From: Limiplasma sp048370855
GTDB lineage: Bacteria > Bacillota > Clostridia > Christensenellales > Aristaeellaceae
DNA length: 64,000 nucleotides
NCBI GenBank assembly: GCA_048370855.1
Contig: DBGEOK010000015.1
Coordinates: 23,677-87,676 of the forward strand
Reading direction: 5' to 3'
Positions 16,595-24,825 of this stretch are shown here, piece by piece (positions within the stretch are counted from its first letter, which is position 1; each line of letters opens with the position of its first letter). Both the position numbers and the translations under genes were made by a program. The notes beneath the pieces are model-generated. The model saw nothing but the letters and a program-made list of their open reading frames with translations, was not told the origin of the DNA and did no database searches.

Positions 16595-17350
16595 TTATTC
16601 CTTATTATACAGCGCCACGGACGCAAAGTCCGGGGCCTTCAGCGAGGCGCCGCCAATCAGGCCGCCGTCAATCTCCGGCTGCGCCATCAGGCCCTTGACG
16701 TTTTTGGGGTTCATGCTGCCGCCATACTGGATGCGCACCGCGTCGCCCGCGTCTTGTCCATATCTGCGCGCAATCGCGCCGCGGATCACGCCGATGGTCT
16801 CGTTTGCCTGCTCGTCGGTGGCGGTCAGCCCGGTGCCAATCGCCCATACGGGCTCATAGGCCACCACCACGTTCTTCACCTCGTCCGCGCTGAGGCCATG
16901 GAGGGCCATCAGGGTCTGATATTCCACGATGATGTCGGTGTAGCCGCTCTCGCGCTCATCCTTCAGCTCGCCCACACAGATAATCGGGGTCAGCCCGGCC
17001 TCCACGGCGGCGCGCACGCGCTGGTTAACGGTCTTGTCGGTTTCGCCAAAATACTGGCGGCGCTCGCTGTGGCCGATCACCACGTACTCCACGCCGCAGG
17101 CCTTGAGCATCTCCGCGCTCAGCTCGCCCGTATACGCGCCGCTCTTGGCAAAGTGAACGTTCTGGGCTCCCAGCTTCACATTGCTGCCTTCGGCCGCCTC
17201 CCTTACGGCGGCAAAGTCGGTAGCGGGTACGCAAACCACCACGTCGCAGTCCGCGCCCTTTACGGCGGGTACGAGCGCGCTGACAAGCTCCCTCGCTTCC
17301 TCCGGGGTTTTGTTCATCTTCCAGTTACCGGCGATAATCGGTTTCCGCAT
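16595..17350 (-). CDS. tpiA: Triosephosphate isomerase
   Basis: 251 residues, a complete TIM barrel. Lys11 of G-N-W-K-M-N, the histidine of I-G-H-S-E-R-R and the glutamate of V-A-Y-E-P-V-W-A-I-G-T-G form the active site, and the phosphate loops Y-G-G-S and G-G-L-I-G-G-A are intact. It equilibrates dihydroxyacetone phosphate and glyceraldehyde 3-phosphate. It lies between pgk and gpmI, as in the classical Firmicute glycolytic operon. AAAGAGG precedes the ATG. Confidence 0.98.
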   Translation of the reverse strand: MRKPIIAGNWKMNKTPEEARELVSALVPAVKGADCDVVVCVPATDFAAVREAAEGSNVKLGAQNVHFAKSGAYTGELSAEMLKACGVEYVVIGHSERRQYFGETDKTVNQRVRAAVEAGLTPIICVGELKDERESGYTDIIVEYQTLMALHGLSADEVKNVVVAYEPVWAIGTGLTATDEQANETIGVIRGAIARRYGQDAGDAVRIQYGGSMNPKNVKGLMAQPEIDGGLIGGASLKAPDFASVALYNKE

Positions 17351-17447
17351 GACGTTGTACCTCTTTTCCTCATCAGGATACGCTTAGGGAATATCCGTCC
17401 GGAGCCTGAATGAAACCGGAAGCTGCATTCCCGCAGCCGCAAATTTT

Positions 17448-17476
17448 GCGCAGGCCGCCGGTGAAGCGGCCTGCGC
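17448..17476 (-). other. Intercistronic stem-loop between pgk and tpiA
   Basis: GCGCAGGCCGC (17448-17458) and GCGGCCTGCGC (17466-17476) form a perfect 11-bp stem with a 7-base loop in the 138-base gap. It is not followed by a U-tract on the minus strand, so it is more likely an mRNA stability or processing element than a terminator. Confidence 0.55.
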
Positions 17477-17488
17477 ACAGGAGCAGTC

Positions 17489-18679
17489 TTATTTGTCGTC
17501 CAGGGCGGCGACGCCGGGAAGGGTTTTGCCCTCCAGGAACTCCATGCTCGCGCCCCCGCCGGTGGAAACGTGGGTCACCTGATCGGCGTAGCCCATCTGC
17601 TCCACCGCGGCCGCGCTGTCGCCGCCGCCGATGATGGTGACGCCCTTGCACTCGCTCATGGCTTTGGCCACGGCGCGCGTGCCGACCGCGAAGTTCTCAA
17701 ATTCAAACACGCCCATCGGGCCGTTCCAAACCACTGTGCCGGCCTTACGCACAACGTCCGCGAACTGCACGGCCGTTTCCGGCCCGATATCCATGCCCTC
17801 GTAGTCGTCCGGGATGCCCTCGGTCGCCATGACGGTGATGCGCTTAGCGTCGTTGGAGAAGGAATCGCCGCATACGTTGTCAACGGGCAGCAGCAGCTTG
17901 ACGCCCTTGTCCTTGGCCTTTTGCATCAGCTCCTTGGCGAGGCCGACCTTGTCGTTTTCGCACAGGCTCTTGCCGACGCTTACGCCCAACGCCTTTTGGA
18001 AGGTATAGCTCATGCCGCCGCCGATAATCAGCGTGTCTACCTTCTCCAGCAGGTTGTTGATGACGCCGATCTTGTCCGATACCTTCGCGCCGCCCAGGAT
18101 GGCCACAAAGGGACGGGCCGGGTCCTCCAGCGCCTTGCCCATGACGCTGAGCTCCTTGCCGATCAGGTATCCGGCCACGGCGGGATGCAGCAGGTGCGCC
18201 ACGCCCTCGGTGGAGGCATGCGCGCGGTGCGCGGTGCCAAAGGCGTCGTTGACATACATCTCGGCCAGCGAGGCCAGCTCCTTGGCAAAGGCGGGGTCGT
18301 TCTTTTCCTCCTCCTTGTGGAAGCGGACGTTCTCCAAAAGCATTACCTCGCCGTCCTTCAGCTCCCCGGCAAGCTTTTTGGCGGACGGACCGATCACGTC
18401 CTCCGCCATCCTGACCTCCGCGCCCAGCATCTGGCTAAGCCGGTCGGCCACCGGCTTCAGGGAGTATTTCATGTTGAACTCGCCCTTGGGGCGGCCCAGG
18501 TGAGAGCACAGGATGACCTTCGCGCCATGCTCCATCAAATACCTGATCGTCGGCAGCGCGCCGCGGAGACGGTTTTCATCCGTAATCACCTTATTCTCAT
18601 CCATCGGCACGTTGAAATCACAGCGGACGAGCACTTTCTTTCCCGTTACCTGGATGTCCTCAATGGTTTTCTTCGCCAT
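17489..18679 (-). CDS. pgk: Phosphoglycerate kinase
   Basis: 396 residues. The substrate arm D-F-N-V-P, S-H-L-G-R-P-K-G, the basic patch, G-G-A-K-V-S-D-K and the nucleotide loop G-G-G-D-S-A-A-A-V are all present. It makes ATP and 3-phosphoglycerate from 1,3-bisphosphoglycerate. An in-frame GTG lies 9 bases further upstream; I use the ATG at 18679 because AAAGGAG is 8 bases before it. It follows cggR by 61 bases; the gapA gene that usually sits between them is missing. Confidence 0.98.
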   Translation of the reverse strand: MAKKTIEDIQVTGKKVLVRCDFNVPMDENKVITDENRLRGALPTIRYLMEHGAKVILCSHLGRPKGEFNMKYSLKPVADRLSQMLGAEVRMAEDVIGPSAKKLAGELKDGEVMLLENVRFHKEEEKNDPAFAKELASLAEMYVNDAFGTAHRAHASTEGVAHLLHPAVAGYLIGKELSVMGKALEDPARPFVAILGGAKVSDKIGVINNLLEKVDTLIIGGGMSYTFQKALGVSVGKSLCENDKVGLAKELMQKAKDKGVKLLLPVDNVCGDSFSNDAKRITVMATEGIPDDYEGMDIGPETAVQFADVVRKAGTVVWNGPMGVFEFENFAVGTRAVAKAMSECKGVTIIGGGDSAAAVEQMGYADQVTHVSTGGGASMEFLEGKTLPGVAALDDK

Positions 18680-18740
18680 AACACACACTCCTTTATCAGT
18701 TGGTTCTATTGCAAAGCCCTGTATGGGCGAGCAAACATCG

Positions 18741-19766
18741 CTATTGGCCGCCTTCCAGGATCGCCCTGGCCGCGCCCTCGTCGGTCACAAGCATAGCGTG
18801 CGGCCTGTTTTTCATGACGGCCTCAATGGCCGCCGCCTTCCGCGCGCCCGCCGCGACGGCGATCAGCGCGCATTTCGGCTTGAGCGCTCCCAGGTCGTGC
18901 GCCACGGTGGAGGCGGAATACACAAGCCTGCCCTCTGAATCAAAATAGCAGCCATAGGCCTCCGCCACCGCGCCCTTTCGCAGCACCTCTTCCTCCACTG
19001 AAGCGGGAAGCTGCCGCTTCTGCGCCATATCGTCCGCGCGCCCGATGCCGTGAAGCACCACGTCGGCGCGTTCCAGCAGGGCGAGCGTCTCGTCGATTTC
19101 CCGTAGCTTCCGCATTTCCAAAAGCGCCTGCTCGTCGAGATGATCCGGCAGATGCATCAGCCGGTGGTGCCCGCCCAGCCGCCTGGCCATTTCACAGGCG
19201 ACGGTGTTGGCCTGCGTTTCCAGCGCGCGGCCGATCCCGCCCCTCGCGGGCACAACCATCACGTTCATCGGCGTTCCCTGCGGCACGTGGAAGGCGACCT
19301 CGTGGATGGTGGAGCCTCCCGTAACGGCCAGCGTAGACCCGCTTTGCAAAAAGCCGCGCAGCCGGCTGCCGGCGCTGCGGCCCACCTCGCTCAGAACATG
19401 CTCGTCCTCGTCCGCGTTTCCCGCGACCACGCATACCTTCGGCACCAAAAGGCGTTTGCCAAGCTCCACCTCCAGCCGTGTAAGGCCGCGCAAATCCCGG
19501 CTGAAGAGCCTGGCCATTGGCAGAACGTCGGCCGCCTGGGGCGTCAGGCTCATGCCCGCCGCGTCGAGCGATACCAGGCCGTGCTCCTTGAGCAGCGCGG
19601 CGACGGTACGCACCTCGCGCTCCGGAAGGTTCAGCCTCGCGGCCAGCAAGCGCCTGCCTACGGGCTGAAGCGCGCCGATGCGCTCCAAAACCAACGCCCG
19701 ACGCTCGATCTGCTGCGCCAGATCCGGCGCCAGCTTCTGCATCAGGCTGAAATAGTCGTCTTGCAT
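18741..19766 (-). CDS. cggR: Central glycolytic genes regulator (SorC family)
   Basis: 341 residues. The N-terminal part (about 1-90) is a winged helix-turn-helix (R-R-L-L-A-A-R-L-N-L-P-E-R-E-V-R). The rest is a SorC-type sugar-phosphate binding domain with V-T-G-G-S-T near 145 and G-I-G-R-A-D near 240. In Bacillus CggR represses the lower glycolytic operon until fructose-1,6-bisphosphate rises. Placement directly ahead of pgk-tpiA-gpmI supports that role here. The ATG at 19766 is preferred over a GTG two codons upstream because GGGAG lies 7 bases before it. Confidence 0.92.
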   Translation of the reverse strand: MQDDYFSLMQKLAPDLAQQIERRALVLERIGALQPVGRRLLAARLNLPEREVRTVAALLKEHGLVSLDAAGMSLTPQAADVLPMARLFSRDLRGLTRLEVELGKRLLVPKVCVVAGNADEDEHVLSEVGRSAGSRLRGFLQSGSTLAVTGGSTIHEVAFHVPQGTPMNVMVVPARGGIGRALETQANTVACEMARRLGGHHRLMHLPDHLDEQALLEMRKLREIDETLALLERADVVLHGIGRADDMAQKRQLPASVEEEVLRKGAVAEAYGCYFDSEGRLVYSASTVAHDLGALKPKCALIAVAAGARKAAAIEAVMKNRPHAMLVTDEGAARAILEGGQ

Positions 19767-19820
19767 AGCCACTCTCCCGCATGGGGCAAATCGCGTCCCG
19801 CATGACCAAATTTATCCCAG

Positions 19821-19854
19821 GGATGATTATACAACAATCCCCTGACGCTGGCAA
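19821..19854 (-). promoter_or_regulatory. Promoter of the glycolytic operon with possible CggR operator
   Basis: Minus strand: TTGCCA (19854-19849), 17 bases, TATAAT (19831-19826). An imperfect palindrome CAGGGGAT...ATCCCTGG straddles the -10 region (about 19843-19816). A CGGGAC word, the core of the Bacillus CggR site, occurs further down the leader near 19798. The operator assignment is inference. Confidence 0.7.
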
Positions 19855-19949
19855 GCCGTTTTGATATTTTATTCACAATTTTCCCTTTGCGGTAAGGGTT
19901 CTATCCCTCCCTTTCACGGCATAGCCTAAAGCACAAGGGGTGGATTACG

Positions 19950-20213
19950 ATGCTTCCCAAGCTGACGGTGATTCTTCTATTTGCCGGATTGATGGCGGCG
20001 GTTTTCTTTTTCTGCATGCGCGCGACGCCGCGTCGCGGCTACATGCGGGTTATCGAGCGCGTATGCATGGGCGTCATCCTGTGCTACCTGTGCGGCCTCG
20101 CGCTGGCTCCGTTCGGCATTCGGCTGGCGCAAGGCCCGGTTTCGGCGGCTTCCGCCGGGTATTTCGGCCTGCCCGGCGTGGCGCTCGGCGTCATCTCCGG
20201 GCTTTGGCCGTAA
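19950..20213 (+). CDS. bofA: BofA-like pro-sigma-K processing inhibitor
   Basis: 87 residues, the same length as Bacillus BofA. Two membrane helices (about 4-22 and 37-54) are followed by the typical C-terminal pattern, ending G-Y-F-G-L-P-G-V-A-L-G-V. In Bacillus BofA holds the SpoIVFB protease inactive in the outer forespore membrane until the forespore signals. The AAGGGG site is about 11 bases from the ATG. The stop codon abuts the stop of thiI. The family call rests on length, topology and the C-terminal motif. Confidence 0.7.
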   Translation: MLPKLTVILLFAGLMAAVFFFCMRATPRRGYMRVIERVCMGVILCYLCGLALAPFGIRLAQGPVSAASAGYFGLPGVALGVISGLWP

Positions 20214-21359
20214 TTACAGCTCAAACACCTCGGTGTTCTTGAGCGCCTCGGCCACCAGCGCCTCCGTATCCAGTCTGGCCTCCCCCTCCAGGATGATTTC
20301 CATTTTGGGCCTTGTGGCGGGATGGCGGGGCGTAAACACCGTACAGCAATCCTCATAAGGCAAAGAGGATGTTTCATACGTGCCGATCTTTTCCGCGATC
20401 GCAATAATTTCCTGCTTATCAAACCCGATCAGCGGCCTGAAAACGGGGATTTCCGCCACGGCGTCGGTACAGCTAAGGGCCTGCATGGTCTGGCTCGCCA
20501 CCTGGCCGATGCTTTCGCCCGTGACAAGCGCCTGCGCGCGCTCCTGATACGCGACGGCATTGGCAATGCGCATCATATAGCGCCGCATAATGATGGTGGT
20601 ATAATCCTCATGGCATTTTTCGTGGATCTGCATCTGGATGTCGGTAAACGGCGCCACATGCACGCGGATTCCGCACAGGCTCTCGCTCAGGATACGCGCG
20701 AGGTCAAGCACCTTTTCCTTGGCGCGTTCGCTGGTATAGGGAAAGGAATGGAAGTGAACCGCGCTTACGGCGACCCCGCGCTTGGCGATCATCCATCCCG
20801 CGACCGGGCTGTCGATGCCGCCGGACAGCAGCAGCGTGGCGCGACCGTTCGTTCCCACCGGCATGCCTCCCACCGCTGGTACCGCCTGGGTATACAAATA
20901 CGCCTTTTCCCGGATTTCCACCGATAGCACGACATCCGGGTGATGCACGTCCACGCGCAGGCCCGGGAGGCGGGCGAGCAGGTATTCCCCCATTTCTACA
21001 TTCATGGTAGGCGAATCCTTGGGATATCGCTTATCGCTGCGCCGCGCGTTCACCTTGAAGGAGCCCCGGCAGTCGCGGAGCAGCTCGGCGGCCTGGGCGC
21101 AGACAGCCTCAAAGCTCTCCTTTTCCATCTCAACGGCGCGGCAAACGCTGTGTACGCCGAATACCTTTGCCACCCGCCTAAGCGCTTCCTCCATATCGGA
21201 AGCGTCGCTTACGTATACGCGGCTGTCGCTGAGCCACACATGGCCGCCAACCTCCCGAACCGCCGCGCGCACGCGCTCCACCAGCATCCTCAAAAAATTC
21301 GGGCGGTTCAGCCCCTTTAAAAAAATCTCCCCAAAACGAACCAGCAAAACCTCACGCAA
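20214..21359 (-). CDS. thiI: tRNA 4-thiouridine synthase ThiI
   Basis: 381 residues. It has an N-terminal ferredoxin-like/THUMP region (about 1-160) and a PP-loop adenylation domain with L-L-L-S-G-G-I-D-S-P-V-A. It activates U8 of tRNA with ATP and inserts sulfur, and can also serve thiazole synthesis. There is no C-terminal rhodanese domain, as is usual in Firmicutes, where NifS-type persulfide is delivered directly. The frame is open up to a GTG overlapping the nifS stop, but AAGGAGGG lies 8 bases before the TTG at 21359, which also fits the family's N-terminus. Confidence 0.94.
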   Translation of the reverse strand: MREVLLVRFGEIFLKGLNRPNFLRMLVERVRAAVREVGGHVWLSDSRVYVSDASDMEEALRRVAKVFGVHSVCRAVEMEKESFEAVCAQAAELLRDCRGSFKVNARRSDKRYPKDSPTMNVEMGEYLLARLPGLRVDVHHPDVVLSVEIREKAYLYTQAVPAVGGMPVGTNGRATLLLSGGIDSPVAGWMIAKRGVAVSAVHFHSFPYTSERAKEKVLDLARILSESLCGIRVHVAPFTDIQMQIHEKCHEDYTTIIMRRYMMRIANAVAYQERAQALVTGESIGQVASQTMQALSCTDAVAEIPVFRPLIGFDKQEIIAIAEKIGTYETSSLPYEDCCTVFTPRHPATRPKMEIILEGEARLDTEALVAEALKNTEVFEL

Positions 21360-21400
21360 GCCGCTTGCCCTCCTTATGGCCGCCCCGGCGGCCCCTGTGC

Positions 21401-22555
21401 TCACCTGCGCGAAAATCTCCGCAGCGTGGTCACCTTCTCGATGATTTTTTCTGCCGTGTAGCGTATTTCCTCCCGGGTATTTTCAGGGCAGAGGCTAATG
21501 CGAATCGCCCCGTCCATCACCCCGGGGGGCTGGCGCATGGCGGCGAGCACCTCGGAACGCCTTCCCTTTTTGGACGAGCACGCGGAGCCCGTGCCCACGC
21601 AGATCCCGTCCGCCTCCAGGGCGTGCACAAGCGTCTCCGCCCGCACGGGCGGAAAGGCCAGGCTGACGATATGCCCTGCGCTCATGGGATCGTCCGGGGG
21701 CAAGCCGATCACGACCGTCTCCGGCAGTCCGGCCTTTAGCAGCGCCGCCAGCTCCCGCTTTTGCTCCCGCATGCGCTCGTAGGCATCCGGCGGATAGGTC
21801 TCTATCGCGGCCCGCAGGCCGGCGATTCCCGGCGTGTTTTCCGTTCCGCTTCTCAGCCCCCGCTGCTGTCCGCCGCCCATCATCTGCGCGCGAAGGCGCG
21901 CCCCGTCCGCGAGCACAAGCGCCCCAATTCCCTTGGGGCCGTTGATTTTGTGTCCGCTGATCGCATAGGACTGAATCTTCAGCGCCCGGAAGGAAACAGG
22001 CAGGCGCAGATAGCCCTGAACCCCGTCCACATGGACGGGCGCTTGCGGGGCAAGGCGGTCCCTCAGGTCGCAGACCTCTTTGAGCGGCATGATGACGCCC
22101 GTTTCGTTGCAAACCTGCATGACGCAAATCAGCCGCGTCCTTTCACCGAGCATGCCTTCCAGCGCCGCAAGGTCTACCGAGCCGTTTTGGCAAAGCGGCG
22201 CCTCACGCGCCGTATGGCCGAAACGGGCGGCGGCCTCCAGGCAGGCGTTTTTGACCGCCGGGTGTTCCGCCGCCGTGTAAAGCACGTCGCCCGGCTCGCG
22301 CTGTGCCTGTAAAAGGCCGAATATGGCAAGATTATCGCTTTCGGTTCCTCCGGAGGTAAAAAGGACGTTCCGCTCGTTGGCCTGAAGGCTCCGCGCCACC
22401 GCCGCGCGCGCCTCCGCCAGCCCCTTCTCCGCGCGAAGGGCGGGCGCGTACAGCGCCGACGGATTATAAAAGCAGTCCCGCATGGCGGCCGTCACCGCCT
22501 CCACCACCTGATTTCCCGGCCTTGTGGTGGCGCTGTTATCCAGATAGACCCGCAT
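21401..22555 (-). CDS. Cysteine desulfurase (NifS/IscS family), likely ThiI partner
   Basis: 384 residues, a fold-type I PLP enzyme. The PLP lysine is in S-G-H-K-I-N-G-P-K-G, the catalytic cysteine in G-T-G-S-A-C-S-S-K-K-G, and the N-terminal Y-L-D-N-S-A-T-T block is typical. It transfers cysteine sulfur as a persulfide. Its position 41 bases ahead of thiI suggests a dedicated sulfur donor for tRNA thiolation, like NifZ in Bacillus, in preference to a general Fe-S cluster role; no scaffold gene is adjacent. Confidence 0.93.
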   Translation of the reverse strand: MRVYLDNSATTRPGNQVVEAVTAAMRDCFYNPSALYAPALRAEKGLAEARAAVARSLQANERNVLFTSGGTESDNLAIFGLLQAQREPGDVLYTAAEHPAVKNACLEAAARFGHTAREAPLCQNGSVDLAALEGMLGERTRLICVMQVCNETGVIMPLKEVCDLRDRLAPQAPVHVDGVQGYLRLPVSFRALKIQSYAISGHKINGPKGIGALVLADGARLRAQMMGGGQQRGLRSGTENTPGIAGLRAAIETYPPDAYERMREQKRELAALLKAGLPETVVIGLPPDDPMSAGHIVSLAFPPVRAETLVHALEADGICVGTGSACSSKKGRRSEVLAAMRQPPGVMDGAIRISLCPENTREEIRYTAEKIIEKVTTLRRFSRR

Positions 22556-22562
22556 TGCCGCC

Positions 22563-23093
22563 CTACTCCCGGTATGCGCCGCGCGGCAGGTATTTTTGAA
22601 TCATATCCACGAGCTCGTCGGACGGCTCCAGCACAATCATGTTCTTATTGCTTTCCTTTTGGTAGTAAAAGTAATACAGCTTCGCATCCCGGTTCAGGAA
22701 CCAATTCATCCGCTTCAGCCCGGGCATATTGATCAGCTTGCGAAATTCGTTGGAATCCACGGGCCCGAAGGCTTCCACGTTCTTCACGCGCATGGTGCCC
22801 AGGCTCTTGCGCTTTTGGTTGTTGTACACCTGAGCAAAATCAAGCTCTCCGTTGGTGAAGGTGTACTCGTATTCCGTGCGCAGGCGGTCTTTGCGAAGGT
22901 ACAGCAGCACCGCTAGGCCGATCATCAGCAGCGTCGTCACAAGCCCGTAAACTGTAAAGCTGCTGAACAGCATCGGCAGCGTAAGCATGCCCAGCAGCGC
23001 CGCCAGCACCATGACGACGTTGGAAAGCATGTACAGCGCCTCCTGCAGACCCCGGCGGCGGCGCACCACCACCTCTTCCATAAAGTGATCCAT
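22563..23093 (-). CDS. Conserved membrane protein of unknown function
   Basis: 176 residues. Two membrane helices (about 20-42 and 46-66) are followed by a soluble region with Y-E-Y-T-F-T-N-G-E-L-D, a pattern common to bacterial PH-like membrane proteins, and a basic middle. It resembles the DUF6106 type of clostridial membrane protein from memory, which I could not confirm. The start ATG is preceded by GGGGAGG. It lies 15 bases after the PAP2-like gene and 7 bases before nifS in one run. Confidence 0.75.
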   Translation of the reverse strand: MDHFMEEVVVRRRRGLQEALYMLSNVVMVLAALLGMLTLPMLFSSFTVYGLVTTLLMIGLAVLLYLRKDRLRTEYEYTFTNGELDFAQVYNNQKRKSLGTMRVKNVEAFGPVDSNEFRKLINMPGLKRMNWFLNRDAKLYYFYYQKESNKNMIVLEPSDELVDMIQKYLPRGAYRE

Positions 23094-23108
23094 TTGTTTT
23101 TCCTCCCC

Positions 23109-23576
23109 TTACAGCCGATTTGCTAAAATCAGTACGTAAATTCCCGCCACCACGAGCCCGACCAGCGCTCCGCCGGCCACCTCGACAGGCTTGTGCCCCA
23201 CAAGCTCCTTGAGCTCAGCGTCGGAAATCTGCTTGCCGTTGATGAGCACGTCCTTCAAAATCTGGTTGATAACGGTAGCCTGGCGCCCTGTTTCACGCCT
23301 GACGCCCGCGGCGTCGTACATGACGATGCATGCCACCACGACGGCCATCGCAAATTCAGGCGTATCAAACCCGCGGGTCGCTCCCACCATCACCGCGGCG
23401 GTCACCACCATCGCGGAATGCGAGCTCGGCATCCCTCCGGACCCATGGAAGCGGCGAAAGTCCCACTCGCGCTCCACCAGATAATGAATCGGTATTTTCA
23501 GCCCCTGCGCCACAAACCAGCCGATCAGCGCCGCAAACAGCACATGGTTCTGGAACACCTCCACAATGGAATGCAC
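23109..23576 (-). CDS. Divergent PAP2/YuiD-family membrane protein
   Basis: 155 residues from the start used. The G-G-M-P-S-S-H-S-A block and the R-R-E-T-G-R-Q-A motif are characteristic of the YuiD/DUF212 group, related to acid phosphatases and vanadium haloperoxidases. Four to five hydrophobic segments make it integral to the membrane. A lipid-phosphate phosphatase role is plausible next to the isoprenoid gene ispA but has not been shown for the family. Start is uncertain: the frame opens at a GTG at 23597 with no ribosome site, and the GTG at 23576 has AAGGGAAG about 10 bases upstream. Confidence 0.85.
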   Translation of the reverse strand: MHSIVEVFQNHVLFAALIGWFVAQGLKIPIHYLVEREWDFRRFHGSGGMPSSHSAMVVTAAVMVGATRGFDTPEFAMAVVVACIVMYDAAGVRRETGRQATVINQILKDVLINGKQISDAELKELVGHKPVEVAGGALVGLVVAGIYVLILANRL

Positions 23577-23626
23577 TCCCGCTCTCTTCCCTTCCACACT
23601 CGCGCGTTTTTTTCATGATACATCAT

Positions 23627-24547
23627 TTATACCGTGCGCACAAGCGTTTGTTCGGCAAGGCCGCGCAAAAATTCCGCCCGGTCGCCGAAGCACTCGAGGG
23701 CGTCCACCGCCCGCCCGACCGACCCGCGCGCGTCCAGGCGGGCCCGTTCCACGCCGAAAGCCGCCGGCCAGGTCTGTTTGCCGCGCTGCTCGTCCATCCC
23801 GGTCTGCTTGCCCAGCGTCTCCGCGTCGCCTTCCAAATCCAGCAGGTCGTCCACGATTTGGAACGCCAGCCCAATCCCCTGCCCAAAAGCCCTGCCGGCT
23901 TCCACCTGCTCGTCCGTCGCGCCGGCAAGCATCAGCCCGGCCGTCACGGGCGCGGTCATAAGATCGGCCGTTTTATGCAGGTGGATATAGCGCACGCTTT
24001 CGGGCGTCGCGGCCCGCCCCTCAAGCTTCACATCCAGCGTCTGCCCCGCGATCATGCCGCGCACGCCGGCCCGGAGCGCAATTTCGCGGGCGGCCTGAAG
24101 CGCCCGCGCGGGCTGCTCTTGGGCAAAGTGGGAGGAAAGCATGGTCTCATACGCCAAATTCAGCAAACCGTCGCCGGCCAAAATCGCCATGTTTTCGCCG
24201 AATACCCTGTGGTTGGTCGGCTTGCCGCGCCTGAGCGCGTCGTTATCCAGCGCCGGAAGGTCGTCGTGGATCAGCGAATACGCATGGATCATTTCCAGCG
24301 CGCACGCGAAGGGAAGCACGGCCTCCCAATCCTCGCGCAAAAGCCGGTACGCCGCCAGCAGCAGCACGGGCCGGATGCGCTTGCCCGGCAAAAGCAGGCT
24401 GTATCGCATGGCGCTGCGCAAGGGCTGCGGCACCACGCCCTCTCCGGGCGGCGGCGCGTCCGGCTCCGTCACGGGCCGCTCCCCGGCCTGGGAAAGCAGG
24501 CCGTACCCCTTCAGCCAGCTTTCCACCGCGTCACGATATTCGTTCAT
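23627..24547 (-). CDS. ispA: Polyprenyl synthetase, farnesyl diphosphate synthase type
   Basis: 306 residues of the all-helical trans-prenyltransferase fold. The first aspartate-rich motif is D-D-L-P-A-L-D-N-D, with G-K-R-I-R-P ahead of it; the second is D-D-L-L-D-L-E-G-D. It condenses isopentenyl diphosphate with allylic diphosphates to C15 or C20 chains for undecaprenyl and quinone precursors. The stop of xseB overlaps its ATG (ATGA), so translation is probably coupled. Chain length cannot be settled by eye. The genomic context xseA-xseB-ispA is the standard Firmicute one. Confidence 0.95.
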   Translation of the reverse strand: MNEYRDAVESWLKGYGLLSQAGERPVTEPDAPPPGEGVVPQPLRSAMRYSLLLPGKRIRPVLLLAAYRLLREDWEAVLPFACALEMIHAYSLIHDDLPALDNDALRRGKPTNHRVFGENMAILAGDGLLNLAYETMLSSHFAQEQPARALQAAREIALRAGVRGMIAGQTLDVKLEGRAATPESVRYIHLHKTADLMTAPVTAGLMLAGATDEQVEAGRAFGQGIGLAFQIVDDLLDLEGDAETLGKQTGMDEQRGKQTWPAAFGVERARLDARGSVGRAVDALECFGDRAEFLRGLAEQTLVRTV

Positions 24548-24825
24548 GCCCCGCCCTCCGTATCCTCCAGGAAGCTTGGCTGCTCCGCCGCGCAGGATTC
24601 CTCCGCGACGGGCTCGCCGTCCCTTCCCTCGCGGATTTCCAGCATGCGCGCCTTGGCCGCTTCCAGCTTTTTCATCAGCTCGGAAGAAAGCTTCATGGCT
24701 TCCTCATACTTTTCGACCAACTGCTCCAAGGGCAGTTCGCTTCGTTCCATGTCTTGGGCGAGCGCCTCCAGCCGGCCCAGCCCTTCCTCAAAGCTTAACC
24801 CCTTTTTCACGGCTTTCGCTGCCAA
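24544..24825 (-). CDS. xseB: Exodeoxyribonuclease VII small subunit
   Basis: 93 residues, mostly helical: S-F-E-E-G-L-G-R-L-E, S-E-L-P-L-E-Q-L-V and Y-E-E-A-M-K-L are the family signature. Several copies bind the long helices of XseA to form the enzyme that degrades single-stranded DNA to short oligomers. A non-conserved acidic tail adds about 20 residues. It overlaps the 3' end of xseA by 19 bases and ispA by 4 bases. Confidence 0.95.
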   Translation of the reverse strand: MAAKAVKKGLSFEEGLGRLEALAQDMERSELPLEQLVEKYEEAMKLSSELMKKLEAAKARMLEIREGRDGEPVAEESCAAEQPSFLEDTEGGA

